In this document: positions 10,526-21,400 of the stretch, piece after piece
Position numbering within the stretch: position 1 is the first letter of the stretch
Layout of the letters: every line of letters starts with the position of its first letter
Origin: Pelagophyceae sp. CCMP2097
Lineage: Eukaryota; Sar; Pelagophyceae
Direction: 5' to 3'
Assembly: GCA_026770575.1 (NCBI GenBank)
Contig: MU657179.1
Span: 320,992-359,890 of the forward strand
DNA: 38,899 nucleotides
The notes under the pieces: model-generated
Database searches by the model: none
Told to the model about the DNA's origin: nothing
Seen by the model: only the letters and a program-made list of their open reading frames with translations
Position numbers and translations under genes: made by a program

Positions 10526-11494
10526 TTAAGCGGCCGGCACCTTGGTGCGCGCCTCGACCTCTGCGACGAGGTCTCCGGCGATCATGGCCGCGGCGAACTT
10601 TGCGGCGTCTGCAGCGTCGTCGTAAACGGCGCACTCGGCACGGCCTTTTTTGTGGGCAGTGTCCATCAACATGTCCGCTCTTTCCGCCGTCGCGCCGTAC
10701 ACCTGCGCTAAAACTTGGGCGACGCGCGCCTTCTTGTTCATGCGGTCGTTGTACAAGTACACCGCGTGCTCCAGCGCCGCGCCGGACGCGCTCTTGGCGA
10801 CGAACGCGGCGAGGATCGCCCGGGCTTCCAAAACACAGCGGTCCGAGGAGATGGCGTGACCGAGGCCGTTGTCGACGTACGTGCAGACGCCCACGACCTC
10901 GCCGGAAGCGTCGAGCAAAGGCCCGCCGCTGACGCCGCCGCGGAGGAGCGCATCTGTGGCGACGTACTCGACACCCAAACGAAACGGCAGGCCGCTAACG
11001 ATGCCGCGCGTGACGAGCAGGTCCGGGCCGTCGTCGCCCTGGGCCGCGTACCCGAGCGCCAAGGCGTCGGCGCCGAGGCGCGGCTTCGAAGCGAATCGGA
11101 GCGCGGGCGCGGTGGCCGCGGCGCCGTCAACGCGGAGCAGCGCGACGTCGGCGACGGTTGCGCGGCCCACGAGCTGCGCCTCGAGGACGGCGGCGCCGAA
11201 GACTACGTCGAGCTTCATCGAGGGCGGGACGACGTGCGCGTTTGTGAGGATCCATAGAGATGAGGCGTCGGCGCCCTGGAGCATCGCGGCGTCGATGACG
11301 ATCCCCGTCCCCGTTGCGTTCATGCCGCGCGGCCCGGCGGTGCGGACGACGCAGAGCGAGGGCGAGGTGCGGTCGACGACGTCGGCCACGTTGAGCGAGG
11401 CCCGCCGCGCGACGCCGCGTGGCGGCGAAGCGCGCCGGAGCGGGCCGAACGCGGTGGTCAGGGCCAGAGCCGCCAGCAACACGAAGCCCTTCAT
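10526..11494 (-). CDS. Deg/HtrA-like serine protease fused to a ClpS domain, probably plastid-targeted
   Basis: One uninterrupted 322-aa frame from ATG 11494 to TAA. Residues 1-16 form a signal peptide ending TTAF, and the following Arg/Ser-rich stretch looks like a plastid transit peptide. Residues about 36-235 are a trypsin-fold Deg/HtrA domain with His87 (TNAHVV), Asp116 (VADVALLRV) and Ser189 (GGVSGGPLLD), a complete triad. Residues about 243-312 align without gaps to bacterial ClpS from YND to AVY. They keep Asn249, Asp250, Met277 and His281, positions that bind N-terminal degrons in ClpS. PDZ domains, usual after the protease in this family, are absent. The inferred role is recognition of destabilising N-termini coupled directly to cleavage. 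Domain calls are firm; targeting and function are inferred. Confidence 0.8.
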   Translation of the reverse strand: MKGFVLLAALALTTAFGPLRRASPPRGVARRASLNVADVVDRTSPSLCVVRTAGPRGMNATGTGIVIDAAMLQGADASSLWILTNAHVVPPSMKLDVVFGAAVLEAQLVGRATVADVALLRVDGAAATAPALRFASKPRLGADALALGYAAQGDDGPDLLVTRGIVSGLPFRLGVEYVATDALLRGGVSGGPLLDASGEVVGVCTYVDNGLGHAISSDRCVLEARAILAAFVAKSASGAALEHAVYLYNDRMNKKARVAQVLAQVYGATAERADMLMDTAHKKGRAECAVYDDAADAAKFAAAMIAGDLVAEVEARTKVPAA

Positions 11495-12302
11495 GATATG
11501 GGGAACCGTGTGGCTTCCCTGAGAACGGTCGGTGCGCGCGGGTGACGGCGGTCGGAGCGCGCGGTGTGACGCTTCTTAACACTGTCGAATTTGCTCAACA
11601 GAAATCGCCGAAGATAACTTTTTTTAGCGCGTGCGCTCTTGCCGCCCCCTCCAGTCGTCTTAGTTGGCGCCTCGGAGACCAGCGCGCGAAGAAGCAACGT
11701 CTCAAACCGCGAAATTTTAGTAGCCTACTTTGGAGGCAAGGAATTGCCGGCCAATTTGGACATAACGTTCGGGCACAGTGCCCCTAACGTCTGCCTCAAT
11801 TGGCCGGGAACTCATTGGCGCCGTCATCGACTTTTGATTTGGGCCCTAAGGTTTAGACTTGATTAACTACTAATTAAGAAGCTTTCGCAGAGTCTCGCCA
11901 AAATAAGACAGTTGACGAAAAAGCCAAACAAGCGCGCCCAGGGCGTCTCGCGGGAGTGGCCGGCGCAGCGCCAACCGCCTTCACGAGCCAAAAATAGTTA
12001 ATAGATTTCCGGTGATAATCTAATTCGACAGTGTTATAAGCTTCCGAATTCGAATTCGAAGAAGCTTTTATAAATATATAATTTTATTTTGTACAAACTC
12101 AGTACAATTGTAAAGTAAAGTGAAGCGCTTTTTCGAGAAGTACCGCGGACGCGCGCGCCGGCCGTCTGGAGGCTTCGCCGGCGCGCGCGCGGCGGGCCGC
12201 GCGGCGCTTCATATTCGAAAAAAGCGCCGTTTGCGCCCCGTTCCGGACGGCGTTTGGACGGACGGCGCAGTCGATTGAGTTGGCGCTGCGTCGGCCCGTG
12301 CG
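11495..12302. other. Intergenic region upstream of Deg-ClpS and of PDK1
   Basis: This region separates two divergently transcribed genes. GC falls toward the middle, with frequent in-frame stops from about 11840 to 12120. There is an EcoRI-like palindromic run (CGAATTCGAATTCG) at 12044-12060. No gene is supported. Both promoters presumably lie here. Confidence 0.5.
12067..12085 (+). promoter_or_regulatory. AT-rich TATA-like element upstream of PDK1
   Basis: TTTATAAATATATAATTTT lies about 220 bp upstream of the PDK1 ATG in otherwise GC-rich DNA. It could be a TATA box for PDK1 with a long 5' leader, or simply AT-rich spacer. Confidence 0.3.
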
Positions 12303-14491
12303 ATGGCGGCGATGGTGCAAAAGGTCGCGCCGTCGTCTGAATTCGGCTTCGGGTTCGTCCTCGGCGAGGGCGCCTTTGCGCACGTGATCCACGCGCGGCG
12401 GAAATCTGACAAGCGAGGTGCGTGCGTCCAACGCCGTCGACGGCGCCTCTGCAGCGTGGCGACGTAGACTTTGCTGTCAAAGTCATGCTCAAGTCGCACG
12501 CCGAGCGCGAGGGCAAGACGCGCGCCGTCCTCGCCGAATCCATGGCGCTGCAGCGCTGCGCCAAGTGAGGCTGGTTGCCTTGCAATTCGGCACACACAGT
12601 CCGAGAAGCGGCGAAATAGGTGCGCCTTCGTCGTGGGCCTGGAGCGGACGTTCCAGGACGACGATTACCTCTTTTTCGTTTTGGAGTTTGCCTCTGGGGG
12701 CGACCTGCTCGGGGCGATTAAGAGAGGCGCCAAGCGCCACGCGGCTTTCTACGCCGCCGAGATCTGGCTCGGCCTCGAGTTTTTGCAGGACGTGGGCCTG
12801 GCGCACCGGGACTTGAAGCCGGAGAATGTTTTGTTGGACAGCAAAGGGCACGTTAAAATTGCTGACTTTGGTTCTGTCCTCGACACGCGGCAGCCCTCTC
12901 TTCGAAAGCCACCTGCGCAAAACGAAACGCGGCAGCCCTCTCTTCGAAGGCGGCCGTCGGAGGCGCGGCCGTCGGAGCTGCGGCAGCCGGCGCTGCAGCG
13001 GCGGCCGTCTTCCCTGGGCGAGGCCGTGCCCGAGGAGCGCCAGTCTGAGGACCGGCGCTCTTTCTTCGACGACGAGCGCCACGGCAGCTTTGAAGGCACG
13101 GCGGAGTACGTCTCGCCGGAAGTGTTGACCGGGGAGACGACGACTTGTGCTTGTGACTTGTGGGCGCTGGGGTGTATTATTTTTCAGCTCTGCACTTCAA
13201 AACCGCCATTCACCGCGCCGACGGACTACCTGCTCTGGGAGATGATCATCGCCTTCGCCGAGGGCCGCGACGATGCCGCGTTGGACGTCTCTGGCCTCGA
13301 CGAGGACGCGGAAGCGATGATTCGAGCGCTTTTGGTCAAGAACGGCTTAATGCGTTTAGGCGCTTCCTTAGAGTCGCGCGGCGCGTTTTGCGGCCACGCC
13401 TTTTTTGACCAGACGGACTGGCCCGGCCTGCGTCTGTTTCCGCCGACGGTTGAAGCGCCTCTGCAGCAGGTTGAAGCCGCGCGCGTTCCGGACGACGGCT
13501 TCCACGACTTCAGCATGGAATTTATGCTCGGCCTCGACATTGCCGGCGCCGGCGACTCTGTCCGAATCGTGGAGCCGATCCGGCGGCCCAAGGAGGTGGA
13601 CACCTTTTTCTCGAGCATGAGTCCACGGTCGCAGGGCCGCACGCGCGCCGCTCTAGAGCGGTACGACTGGGCGGCGCGGCTCGACGTCGACGAGACGCTC
13701 GTCTGCGCGCGCGTCGTCTGGAAGCGAAAAGGTTTGCTCTGGCGCGAGCGCGTCTTCTTGCTCACTTCTAAACCGAGGCTGGTCTACTACGACGCGACTG
13801 CGGCAGACGTCGACGGCCGAGAATTACCAAACTGCCGCGGCCAGATCGCGTGGACGTACGCGGCGCCCGTGCACTGCCGCAGGAGGAGCAGCCACCACTT
13901 TGATGTCGTGACAGAAGATCGAGATTACCATCTCGCTTCCTTCGACGAGGGCTCCGACGTCTGGATCGACCGAATCGAGGCCACGCTCACAAAGCAGGCC
14001 CAGAGGCAGTTCGACATCCGCAAAAAACTCTCGCAAAGAGGCAGTTCAGTGACGTCGTCGAACACCGACGACGACTTTGCGCCCGACTCGCCCGACGTGA
14101 GTCCTGCCCGGCACCCCGCCCCTCGTCAAACGTCTCTTAGGCGCTGCCGGGCGAGGCGCCCATGGTGCAGGGGTTCCTCTGGAAGCAGGGCAAGATCCAC
14201 GCCATCCACGCCGTTTCGCCTTCGCCGTCGTTTAAGCGCAGGTACGCCGTGCTGCGAGGCATCCAGCTCTTCTACTACCGAGACCGGCCCAGTTCCAAGT
14301 CGCGCGCGCCCCTCGGCGTCGTCCGCTGCGTCGCCGCCCAGGCCACGACGGGCGCCGCAGGGCGCTGGGCGTTTGACGTCTTGGCGTTGGGCGGGCGCAC
14401 GCTAAAGTGCTACGTCGACTCCGAACAAGACCGAGCGCGCTGGGTCGCCGGCCTTTCCGCCGCCATCGGACTCGCCGCCAACTGCAGCTAG
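12303..14491 (+). CDS. PDPK1: PDK1-type AGC kinase (3-phosphoinositide-dependent kinase 1) with two PH domains
   Basis: Exons 12303-12417, 12468-12564, 12620-14096 and 14141-14491 join in frame to give 679 aa. PDK1 phosphorylates the activation loop of other AGC kinases at phosphoinositide-rich membranes. Kinase motifs: glycine loop GEGAFAHV (about 21), AVKVMLK (Lys 43), HRDLKPEN (about 132), ADFG (about 153) and GTAEYVSPE (about 231). The family-typical DLWALGCIIFQL follows. A PDK1-type PH domain covers about residues 410-530 (WKRKGLLWRERVFLLT). Exon 4 encodes a second PH domain (GFLWKQGKIHAIH, RYAVLRGIQLFYYRD), extra compared with animal PDK1. About 75 residues separate DFG from GTAEY, much longer than usual, with QPSLRK/QPSLRR and RRPS motifs. 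Confidence 0.85.
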
Positions 14492-14634
14492 TCGGGCCCG
14501 CCGACGATATCACGTTATAATCGAGGGCACACCAAAACCGCGCCGAGCCGCGCCGAAGGGCCGTCGTTCGATAGGGGCCTCTGGGGGTCGAAGGCTGCAC
14601 TTTATTTTAAAGGTCTACTCTGGCGGGTGGGTTG

Positions 14635-15790
14635 CTAAGCGGCCATGATGGCGGACTTGTCGACGGCGATGCCTGCGACGAGGTTCTTCTTGATATCCAT
14701 AAACACTTGGTTCGACTCCGCCGACTGCTTCGACTCCAGCACGGACTGGACGTTGCGGTTCCTCTGCAGCAGGCGCTTGGAGTCTAGCGTGCGCTGTTTT
14801 AAGTGTTCCTTGCGGCGCGCGTCGATGCGCTTCAGCAGAGCTTGCAGCTCCGCCTGCTGCTGCGACCGGAATTGCGCCTCCTTGCGCGCGAATAAAGACC
14901 CGGACGACTCCTCCGTGTTCAGACGTTCTTTTTCCTCGAGCTTGTCTGCGATTTTCTTGATTCGCTGAGCCTCCACATAGTTCTTCGACCGGGCGAGCAT
15001 GTGCTGCCGTCGTCGCCACTCCAACAACTCGCGAGACCACTTGGGCGGCCGTTCGGCCATGTCCGACTGCAGCTGGCGCTGGAACTCTAGGAGATTGGAA
15101 GCGTGCTTTTCCGTCATTTGCTGGATATAAATCTGCGCCATCCTATCGTACTCCTCTAGGTACTTGTCCCACGCCGCGTTAAAGTCCGTGTACTGCATGT
15201 TGTGCGCGATCTGCACGTCCTGCCGCTCCGCCACCTGGCGCGCCCGGACGGCCTTTTGCTGCCGCTTCTCCTCCTGCCGACGAAGCAACTCCAGCTGCTG
15301 GTGCGCGCGGTCCGCCTCGAGGTAGTTGCCCTCGCCCTCGCACTTGCGGCGGTACTGCTCCAAGATGCGCAGAAACTCCATCACCTTGGGGTCCGGCTCC
15401 TCGCCCGGCCTACAAGCGAGGCCGTCGAGGGACAACGACGCGGTCGGGCGGTCCGGGGGAACGCACTGCTCCGGCTGGCCGGCCTTGACCATCTCGAGGA
15501 ACTTGGGGAAGTCGATCGTCGAGTCCTCGGAGATCCTACGCCGGCGCCGAATTCGCGCAGCGCCGCGGCGCCGCGTCGACCGCGGCCCGTGCGGGCAACC
15601 ACAAAGGGCCCTTTGGCCGAGCGATCTCTCACTCGAACTGCATCATGAGGTCCTGGGCCGCCTCGTTGGAGACGCCGATCTTCTGGAGCAGGGAGTGGAC
15701 GTCGCGCGCGCCGATGTCCCCCGTGCCTTCCGGATCGTAAAGCGCGTAAATGCCGCGCAGCGCAGACGTCTCCTCCTTGGAGTACGACAT
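14635..15790 (-). CDS. EF-hand and coiled-coil protein, 352 aa
   Basis: Exon 1 is 15790-15633 and exon 2 is 15535-14635; the intron has a GTGAGA donor and a GTAG acceptor. The N-terminal 70 residues form an EF-hand pair: the first loop reads DPEGTGDIGARD and the second, degenerate, SEDSTIDFPKFLE across the splice junction. The rest is almost all charged helix with Lys, Arg, Glu and Gln repeats (YRRKCEGEGNYLEADRAHQ, QAELQALLKRIDARRKEH) and a conserved-looking FNAAWDKYLEEYDRMAQ block. The pattern resembles EF-hand coiled-coil proteins widespread in flagellated protists; a cytoskeletal or axonemal role is possible but not shown. No stop separates its start from the upstream glycosyltransferase frame. 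Confidence 0.72.
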
Positions 15791-16039
15791 GCCGCGCCCG
15801 GGGGGTCGGTGCCCGCCGCGTCCGCGAGGAGCGCCCGCAAGCCGCGAAGACGCGCGCCGCCACGAGAACCCGGCGGCTCGTTGTCGCGAAACGAAACGGG
15901 TCGGCAAGTTTGCGACGGACACGGCTGTTGTGTTATACAAATTGGGGCGGACAATCGGATCTCGGGGACTGCCCTGCCCGGCTGGGCACCACGGAGAGTC
16001 GTGAGTGTTTATAAAACGCTTTCGATGAGGCGGAGGCAG

Positions 16040-17125
16040 CTGCCGTAGATGGAGAGACTGGTCGGGCGTTCTGTCGGCCGACGGCGCCGCTTTTTGCGAT
16101 TCGGCCGCCGCGCGCCGTTTCTCGGGCGGCGCCTTCTTTTTGCCGGTTTGCGCCAGACAGGCGCAGGCGGCGGCCTTGACGCCGCGGCTCTTTGCGGCGT
16201 CGAGGCAGCCTTTGCGGTCGGCGCGCGCGTCGTGCATGTGCGCCATACCTTCTGCCCCGACCATCGTCGAATCCGGCAGGAAGAGCGGCCTTGTGGGGCC
16301 TTGGAAGCGCAGGGAAAACGGCGCGTCGAGCCTTGCCTTGGTCTCGCAGGCGCCCCACTTCTCCGCTTTGGGCAGGCCGGCGATTGTCGGGCACCAAAAC
16401 GACTCCTGTATGTCTTGGTCGCCATTAGTATTGGCAAGGTAGTCGTGCGTCTTGGACTTTTGGAAGAGCTGGCGGAAGACTTCTGCGTCGGGCCGGAAGA
16501 GCATGACGGAGGCGTGCATGCCGACGTAGCCTCTTTTGCCGCACTCGAACGCCGAGACGAGCGGCCTTGCAGAGTGCGTCTTCGCAAAGGGCATCGGGTC
16601 TGCGAGGAGGACGACGTCCAAGTCGAGGTAGACGAACTGGTGGGCGATTCGGGTGAGGTTGAAGAGGAGGAACTTGTATCGCGTCTTCCACCCGTCTGTT
16701 CGGGCCTGGGGCGGGTCGTTGGTGGTATGGTTAAACCACATCTTCTCCCGCAGCGCTTTCTCGGGTGTCACGGGGAGCCAAAAGGGCTTGGTGTCGAAAT
16801 CCGAAACGTCCAAGACGTGGAGCTTGGCGTCGCACGCGGCCCTTTGGAAAGCCGGAGAAACGTTCGCCAATGCCGCAAACGCGGGTTGGTCCGTCACCGC
16901 CCGGACGGCGCAGGCAAACGCGGAAAGACGGGCCTGCGCCGAGATGCGGAAGTCGCGCGGCAGCAGTAAACGGTCGTGGGGCTGCTCCTCGATCCACAGA
17001 GTTATGATCGCCGTCTTCACCGGGCCCGCGCGCAGCAGCCGCGCCGACCGGGGGCATTCCGGCGAGACGTACGGCAAATCGTGCGCCGACGCCGCCAGCC
17101 ACGCCAAAAACGACACGACGCGCAT
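16040..17125 (-). CDS. GT8-like glycosyltransferase with signal peptide
   Basis: Starts at ATG 17125 with a signal peptide (MRVVSFLAWLAASAHD). The catalytic fold is recognisable: FLLFNLTRIAHQFVYL leads into the D-x-D metal/nucleotide-sugar site DLDVVLLADP. It is followed by GYVGMHASVMLFRPD and the NTNGDQDIQESFW acceptor-side motif seen in glycogenin-like and related enzymes. A secretory-pathway location is inferred. The 3' end is unresolved: after the basic tail (GKKKAPPEKRRAA) no in-frame stop appears before the start of the EF-hand gene, so the 16040 boundary is only where family-like sequence ends. A final intron is likely; fusion is possible. Donor and acceptor sugars are not evident. Confidence 0.62.
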
Positions 17126-17287
17126 CGGGCCCCACGGGAAAGCGCACCGCGCGCCGTGTCAAATGTTCCTATCGCTAAAAGAATTGCACGGCTGGTCCAT
17201 TAAAGTGTTGAGCTCAAACGCTGACGTCGCGACGGGGCCCCGGGCGGGGGGCATGCCGGCCGCCACCAGGGCCTCGCGGCGCGCCCG

Positions 17288-18214
17288 TTGTTTGAGCAGC
17301 GCGACTTGCTCACGCCCATCCTGCGGCTGGCTGCCTCGCCCAACGGCCTCCTCGTGACGAAGCACGTCGCTCGCGACACGCGCGCCGTAGCGCTGGCTCT
17401 GCGCAAGCTCGTCTGGAAGGACCGGATTTTGAAGGGCACCGCAATCCTCGAGGGCCACACCGACTTCGTCACGAGCTGCGCGTTCTCGCCCGACGGCACG
17501 CGCGTCGTGACGGCGAGCTGATGCGAAGAGACGGCGCGGCTCTGGGACACCGGGACGGGCGCGCTGCTGTCGACGCTCGAAGGGCACGAGGGCGGCGTCA
17601 ACAGCTGCGCATTCTCGCCCGACGGCAAGCACCTCGTCACGGCGAGCGACGACGAAAAGACGCGGATCTGGGACGCCGAGACGGGCGCGCTGCTGCTGAC
17701 GCTCGAGGGGCACACCAAAGAGGTCAGGAGCTGCGCGTTCTCGCCCAATGGCCTGCGCATCGTTACGGCGAGCGCCGACGATACGGCGCGGCTCTGGGAC
17801 GCCAAGACGGGCGCGCTGCTGACGACGCTCGAGGGGCAGAGGGTCGGCGTCAGGAGCTGCGCGTTCTCGCCCAACGGCCTGCGCATCGTGACGGCGAGCT
17901 ACGGCAAAACGGCGCAGCTCTGAGACGCCGTGACGGGCGCGCTGCTGACGACGCTCGAGGGGCACACCAGCGCCGTCGAATGCAGCGCGTTCTCGCCCGA
18001 CTCGCCCGACAGCACGCGCGTCGCGACGGCAGGCTTTGACAAGACGGCGCGGCTCTGGGACGTCGAGACGGGCGCGCTGCAGGTGACGCTCGAGGGGCAC
18101 ACCGACAACATCTTCAGCTGCGCGTTTTCGCCCGATTGCAAGCGCATCGTGACTGCGAGCTGCGACAAGACGGCGCGGCTGTGGGACCTCGCCCTTGAGC
18201 GCCGCGGGTGCTGA
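17288..18214 (+). pseudogene. WD40-repeat gene with two in-frame TGA codons
   Basis: One frame encodes an N-terminal segment (QRDLLTPILRLAASPNG) followed by about six WD40 units of roughly 42 residues, each with TLEGH, CAFSP and TARLWD-type signatures. The frame is broken by TGA at 17519-17521 and 17921-17923 and ends at 18214. The second TGA falls where the other repeats have the TGG of the Trp-Asp pair (AQL*D against ARLWD), so one G-to-A change explains it. The repeats remain very similar in DNA, which suggests recent amplification and recent decay. A spliced gene bypassing both stops is not evident. Such proteins are usually protein-interaction scaffolds. Confidence 0.65.
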
Positions 18215-18453
18215 CTCCGTGGGACGCGGGTCCGCACACGCAGCCTCTTCGTCGGTTCCGATTAAAAAAAGGGCTCATCTTTGTCGACACTCTTCTACCG
18301 CGATGCATCGGGTCGATGGGCAATTGCGCACGCCGCCCCCGCGCCCGCGAGCTTGCCCCTCCCCCATCCCGGCACGGCAAGTGCAAGACTTGCGTTGTCG
18401 AGTGTTACCGTAGAGTTACGTCGCCGCGCCGTTTCTGCGTTTTCGGTGGCCGC

Positions 18454-21400
18454 TCAGGAGCGGTTGCCGCCCATGTCCACCGACAGGCCGGCGGCGGTGA
18501 CGCGCTGGTCGTCCGAGGCCATGGCGGCCTCCAATTTCTCCAGCAGATGCTCCCTGTATTTCGAAAACGGTTCGCCCCATTCCGTCACACACCGGTTCTC
18601 CACGACCCAAAGGCGCATGTTCGTCGCCTCGATCAGCCGCGCGTCGTGCGTCACGCAGATGACGCCGCCGTCGTACTCCTTGATGGCGGTGCAGAGTGCA
18701 TCAATCGTCTCGATGTCCAGATTGTTCGTCGGCTCGTCCAGGAGAAGCATGTGCGGCGCGTAGAGCGAGAGCTCCACCAAAACGACGCGCGCCTTTTGGC
18801 CGCCCGACAAGTCGCGCATCGCGATCGAGTGCGCGTGGCCCTCGAGGCCGTAGCGGCCGAGCATGTTGCGCACGGACTGGTACCTAGGGCGCGTGGGTGG
18901 GAGTCGTACGAATCTCAAACGACGCTCACGTCTCGTCGTTGAAGAGGCGGCGGAGGTAGTCGATGGGGCACTCGTCCATGGGCAGTCTTTCGACAAAATG
19001 CTGGTTGTAGACGCCCATCCGGAGCCGGTTGTTCCGCTTGACCTCGCCTTCCGTAGGCGCCTACGTTGGCGATGTCGGGGCCTCTGCGGTGCCCGTCTCC
19101 GCTGTCTACTCACGAGCTTGCCGATCATGAGCTGGAGCAGCGTCGTCTTGCCGGAGCCGTTGTTGCCTGTGGTGCAAGGTCGTCAAACACACTCGCACGA
19201 GTTTGGAACCAGTTTGACTTGCCGACGATGCAGATTCGAGAGTCCTGGTCGACGCCGAAGTTCATGTCGTTGAAGATGTAAGGCAGCTCGGGCGAGTAGC
19301 GGAAGGTCGCATCCACGACTTGCAGGACCGGCGGCGAGAGTTTTGTCACCGGCGGGAAGGACATCTCCACGAGGTACTCTTTCGGCTTCTCGATCAGAGT
19401 CGCCACGTCGGCAGAGTCCGTGCCGAGCGCGATGGCCTGGTCCTTCTTCTTCCGCGCGCCGGGCTCGCGACCGGCCTTTGAAGCCTGCATCTTCTTCACC
19501 AGTTCCTCGGCCTTGGTCTTGGTGTTGGACTTGCCCTTCAAGACCTTGATGGCCTTTTCCTGCTTTTCCCAGGCTTTCATCTGGGCGTTGCGCTTCTGCA
19601 GCTCCAAAGTCTTGAAAGTGTCGTAGTTGCCGCGGTATTGGTCCAACGTCCGCTCCTCTGAGATGTGCAGAATCTCGTCGCAGACGGAATTCAAAAAGTC
19701 CTGGTCGTGGGAAACCACGATGAGCGTGTGCTTGTACCGTTGCAAGTAGTCGTCGAGCCAGATCACCGCGTTCAAATCCAAGTGGTTCGTCGGCTCGTCG
19801 AGCATCAGCAAAACGGGCTCCATGAAGAGAGCCCGGGCTAAAGAGATGCGCATCCGCCACCCGCCGGAGAACAACTTCGTCTCGCGCATTTGCATCTCCG
19901 GCGAGAAACCCAGGCCGAACAGGATCCGCCGCGCCTTGGCCTCCGCCGACGCGGCCCCAATCGCCTTTAATTCTTCGCCGACGAGGGAGAGGCGCTCCGA
20001 GACCTCGCGCAGGCCCTCGTTGTTCAATTTCGTGCCGTCGACGTGCGACTTGCCCGTCTCCAGCGACTTTAAAAGCTTCGCCTCCTCATCTAACAAAGAG
20101 GCTCTTTCCGTGTCGGCTCGGAGGACGGCGTCGACAGCGCGCGTGCCGTCGGCGACGACCTCCTGCTCCACGTACAAGCACCCCACGCGCGGCGGCGTCT
20201 TCAGCTCGCCGGAAGCGATCATCTTCAGCAGAGTCGTCTTGCCGCGGCCGTTGGGGCCGACGATGCCGTAGCGGCGGCCGTGGACGATGGACAGGGGAGA
20301 ATTGTCGAATAAAGTTTTGCCTGCCGCGGAAATCGAAAACGACTCGATCTTCACATCAAGAGCGTTCTGCCACTCCGGAGAGTCCTCGTTCACCGCAGAC
20401 TGCGAGCACGCAAACTGCGCGCCCTCGACCGAGGCCGCCTCCTTGGCGGCGAGCTCGGCGGCGTCGCGCGCGCGGCCGGCGAAATCCTTTTCCACCTTGC
20501 GCTTCACTTTCGACGATAAAGGCTTGCCGCCGTTGGCGGCGACAGCGTCTGCTAAAGCGATTTCTAAAGTCTCGGCGGCAGTCTTCGCGAGCTTCAGAAC
20601 CGAGTCCTCGCGCCACGCCGCCCCGTCGGCAGACATCAGCCCACCCGCCGCGGCCAGCGCGGCTTCGGCGTCGACGTTGGAGTCCTTCTCCAAAGCGCGC
20701 TTGCACTTTGCCAGCTTGGCGCGGTACTTTGCGGCCTTATCTTCGTCGCCCTTCTTCTCGGCTTTCGCAAGCTTCTTCGTGTAACGCTCCAGCGCCTCTT
20801 CAAACGACCCCGTAGCGTCGTCGTCCTCGTCGTCCTCCGCCTTCTCCTCGGCCTTCTTCGCCGCCGCCGCCGCCATGGCCAGCTCGAAGGCTGTGGGGGC
20901 GCGCGGAGGCTCCGGCGCCGCCTCCTCGGCGCCGTCTTCGGCCACCGGCGCCGCCGCGCCCTTCTTCTTCTTCTTAAAGCCAAAGACCGAAGCCATCGTC
21001 GGCGCGCCGACGGCAGCGGCGGCCTTGGCCGCTTCGTCGTCGGCTTGAGCCTGCGCCGCGGCCGCGACCTCTTCAACTGTCGCCTCGACCAATTTCTTTT
21101 GCTTCGTCCGCTCCGCCTTGGACAGCCGGCCCTTGGCCGAGGCGCGCATGTCCTCGGCCTCGTCGTCCACCGGCGCCGGCGCGGAAACGGGCGCGGCGAC
21201 GGGCGCGACGGCGAGCGAGGCGGCGTACTCGTCATCCGAGTCATCGCTCGCCGCCGCCGCCGCCGCCGCAGCGACGGCCGCCTTGGCCTGCTGCTGCTGC
21301 TTCTTCAGCTGCGACTTTGAAAGCGGCTTGGCCACAGCCGCGACGGGCTCGTCCTCCTCCTCGTCAGAGTCGTCGCCGCCCGCCGCCATCGCCTTTGCGA

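Noticed and set aside
15933..16600. Extra minus-strand genes overlapping the GT8-like gene
   Set aside because: They are shifted frames of the glycosyltransferase, whose D-x-D and GDQ motifs identify the right frame.
17519..17923. TGA read as Trp or selenocysteine in the WD40 frame
   Set aside because: POR, the 210-aa gene and the unknown plastid-type gene end in TGA, so TGA is a stop here. The second TGA replaces a WD Trp, not a Cys, and no Sec-specific context is visible. Decay is simpler.
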